A program made the translations under genes and the position numbers. From JAICIG01 sp035532215 (GTDB taxonomy: Bacteria; Planctomycetota; Planctomycetia; Pirellulales; JAICIG01): a stretch of DNA of 16,150 bases. Positions 14,774 to 16,150 of the stretch are shown piece after piece (positions within the stretch are counted from its first letter, which is position 1; each line of letters begins with the position of its first letter). The notes below the pieces were generated by a model. The model did no database searches, was not told the DNA's origin, and saw nothing but the letters and a program-made list of their open reading frames with translations. Location of the stretch: NCBI GenBank assembly GCA_035532215.1, contig DATKRK010000164.1, positions 1-16,150 on the forward strand, given 5' to 3'.

Positions 14774-15883
14774 ATGCCGTTGCAGACGGCGCGAAGCGCA
14801 CAAACAGAATGCATCAATCGGGGGATCGGGCTCTTGGATCGAAAGAGGCTGCTGATTTTACTGCTCGGCCCAGTCCCGATCGTCACCGGGGCGATTGCGC
14901 TTTCGCGTTGGGCGAAGCCTAGCCCCCCGGCCGATCCAAATCAGAACCATGCGCACGTCGTGATGTTCGCCGACCGCTCGGCGGCCGCCGAGCAGGCCGT
15001 CGCCGAGGCCGAAACTCCCGCCGGAAAACCGCCGTCCGACGATCGCCACGCGAGAAACGCCGAGGTCGATCGCCGGCTGGCGACCGCCTGCCAAGAAACG
15101 GCCGAGCGACTCGCACGGAAGTTAGGGCCCGCTTGTCAGGTGATCGCGCGGGCGCCGTTCGTCGTGGCCGGCGACCTGGCGAAGGCCGAACTCGAGCGCT
15201 GGGCGCGTCAAACGATCGAGCCGGCCGCCCGAGCCATGGCCCGTCGTTACTTCGCCGTCGCGCCGAGTCAGCCGATCACCGTACTCTTGTTCCGCGACGA
15301 GCAGAGCTACAACCATTACGCCGATCAACTCTTCGGCGACGCGCAGATTTCCGTCTACGGCTATTACAAGCCGAACCTGCGCACGCTGGTGATGAACATC
15401 GGCACGGGCGGCGGCACGCTGGTTCACGAGTTGACGCACGCGCTCGTCGACTTCGACTTTCCCGACGCGCCCGATTGGTTCAACGAGGGTTTGGCTTCGC
15501 TGCACGAGCAATGCCGCATCCGCCGGGATGAAAGCTCGATCGACGGTTTGGAGAATTGGCGCTTGCACGGGCTGCAAGAGACGATCCGCCGCGGAAAGCT
15601 GCGCTCGCTCGAAGCGCTGATCCACGACCCGGAGTTTCGCGGGGCCGAAGTCGGCTTGAACTACGCCCAGGCCCGCTACTTCTGCCTGTTCATGCAGCGC
15701 GGCGAGAATCCGCGCGGGGCCGACGTGCTGGCCGAGTTCTATGCCCGCTTGCGCGCCGGCCAGCGCGACGATCCGCATGGCGCCGCGGCGGTGCGAAAGA
15801 CGTTTCCGAAGCAATCGTGGGCCGAACTCGACGCCGTGTTTCAGCGCTGGGTGCTGGCGTTGCCGGCGCCGGAGGGCAAGTAA
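14774..15883 (+). CDS. Membrane-anchored or secreted HEXXH metallopeptidase-like protein
   Basis: A 369-residue protein with a hydrophobic anchor or signal (residues 26-45). A variable, charged region follows, then a zinc-peptidase-like core: HELTH (218-222) and WFNEG with E238 as the likely third zinc ligand, a gluzincin arrangement resembling peptidase MA-like domains. The segment before it (LLFRDEQSYNHYADQLFG, VYGYYKPNLRTLVMNIGTGGG) is a typical lead-in in such proteins. It should act outside the cytoplasm; the substrate is unknown. The start is uncertain: ATG at 14774 has no ribosome-binding site and gives a 25-residue stretch before the anchor. A TTG at 14834, with GGGGGAT about nine bases upstream, gives a shorter and more usual signal peptide. 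The gene stands alone, divergent from lpd. Confidence 0.85.
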   Translation: MPLQTARSAQTECINRGIGLLDRKRLLILLLGPVPIVTGAIALSRWAKPSPPADPNQNHAHVVMFADRSAAAEQAVAEAETPAGKPPSDDRHARNAEVDRRLATACQETAERLARKLGPACQVIARAPFVVAGDLAKAELERWARQTIEPAARAMARRYFAVAPSQPITVLLFRDEQSYNHYADQLFGDAQISVYGYYKPNLRTLVMNIGTGGGTLVHELTHALVDFDFPDAPDWFNEGLASLHEQCRIRRDESSIDGLENWRLHGLQETIRRGKLRSLEALIHDPEFRGAEVGLNYAQARYFCLFMQRGENPRGADVLAEFYARLRAGQRDDPHGAAAVRKTFPKQSWAELDAVFQRWVLALPAPEGK

Positions 15884-15892
15884 GCGCGGGCG

Positions 15893-15910
15893 GGCGCGAT
15901 TGATCGCGCC
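15893..15910 (+). terminator. Putative terminator hairpin of the metallopeptidase gene
   Basis: Perfect arms GGCGCGAT (15893-15900) and ATCGCGCC (15903-15910) with a two-base loop, ten bases after the stop codon. Only a short GTTT follows at 15917, so strong intrinsic termination is not assured. Confidence 0.45.
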
Positions 15911-15920
15911 GGGGCCGTTT

Positions 15921-15945
15921 GCCGGGCGAGGGCGCCCGGCCCTCC
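15921..15945 (-). repeat. GGAG-type REP-like palindrome, family C
   Basis: Arms GCCGGGCG (15921-15928) and CGCCCGGC (15933-15940) with loop AGGG, followed by CTCC (15942-15945), which reads GGAG on the minus strand. Nearly identical core to the two copies at 8341-8415. Confidence 0.75.
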
Positions 15946-16012
15946 ATACTACAGACGTTCTATTTCTCCGCGTCTCGCGAAGATTTATGGGGCGAGTTGG
16001 CGGGGGGCAAGC

Positions 16013-16050
16013 CACGGATGAAACACGGATCGAACACGGATCGGACATGG
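16013..16050. repeat. 11-base tandem repeat (CACGGAT units)
   Basis: CACGGAT begins at 16013, 16024 and 16035, and a degenerate fourth unit (CATGG) begins at 16046, so the period is exactly 11 bases. It lies in the 267-base tail of the window after the metallopeptidase gene. I see no gene in 15946-16150. Confidence 0.7.
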
Positions 16051-16150
16051 TGTTTTCCAATTCGGCTCCTCACCGGCGTCTCACTGACCAACGCCACGTT
16101 TATTTCCCCGGCAATGCCTTGGAAAACGCAACCCCAACCCTGCTAAGGGG

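Noticed and set aside
14376..14855. 159-codon plus-strand ORF upstream of the metallopeptidase-like gene
   Set aside because: Starts inside the family E repeat, overlaps the next gene, and shows no signal, domain or ribosome-binding site.
15122..16060. 312-codon minus-strand ORF opposite the metallopeptidase-like gene
   Set aside because: Runs through the REP-like palindrome and the tandem repeat, and is antisense to the HEXXH core; composition is not protein-like.
15919..16146. 75-codon plus-strand ORF at the window end
   Set aside because: Begins in a REP-like palindrome and reads through the 11-base tandem repeat; likely non-coding.

Overview
The window is GC-rich DNA with long intergenic spacers full of small palindromes. 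It carries a giant MscK-type channel, a multiheme cytochrome fused to TPR-like repeats, and an AceE-type pyruvate dehydrogenase set. Together these suggest a planctomycete, probably of the Pirellulales/Pirellula-Blastopirellula kind. That assignment is an inference from gene style and repeats; there is no rRNA or other marker here. No tRNA, rRNA, CRISPR array, transposase or phage gene was seen.

Layout. (1) 1-174, minus strand: the 5' end of a small secreted protein that runs off the window. (2) 326-2269, minus: a two-gene ABC unit, the ATPase (1493-2269) followed with no gap by a multi-spanning membrane protein (326-1492). (3) 2525-6028, minus: an 1167-residue mechanosensitive channel of the MscK/MscM type with a long periplasmic coiled-coil region. 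(4) 6273-8138, plus, divergent from the channel gene: a membrane-anchored cytochrome with seven CXXCH haem sites and a C-terminal TPR-like part. (5) 8421-14268, minus: the pyruvate dehydrogenase complex, transcribed in the order lpd (E3), aceE (E1), aceF (E2), with spacers of 287 and 113 bases. (6) 14774-15883, plus: a membrane-anchored or secreted HEXXH metallopeptidase-like protein.

The E1, E2 and E3 genes encode all parts of one complex that turns pyruvate into acetyl-CoA and NADH. The aceE gene is the homodimeric E1 type, and the E2 has a single lipoyl domain. Sigma70-like promoters can be proposed before lpd, aceE, the channel gene and the ABC unit.

The most striking feature lies outside the genes. 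Almost every intergenic space holds one or more short perfect hairpins, of at least five sequence families, flanked on the 5' side by GTAG or GGAG. They often occur as inverted pairs. This is the layout of REP/BIME elements mobilised by REP-associated tyrosine transposases (RAYTs). In two places the GTAG overlaps the stop codon of the adjacent gene. No RAYT gene is in the window, so the link to such an enzyme is an inference.
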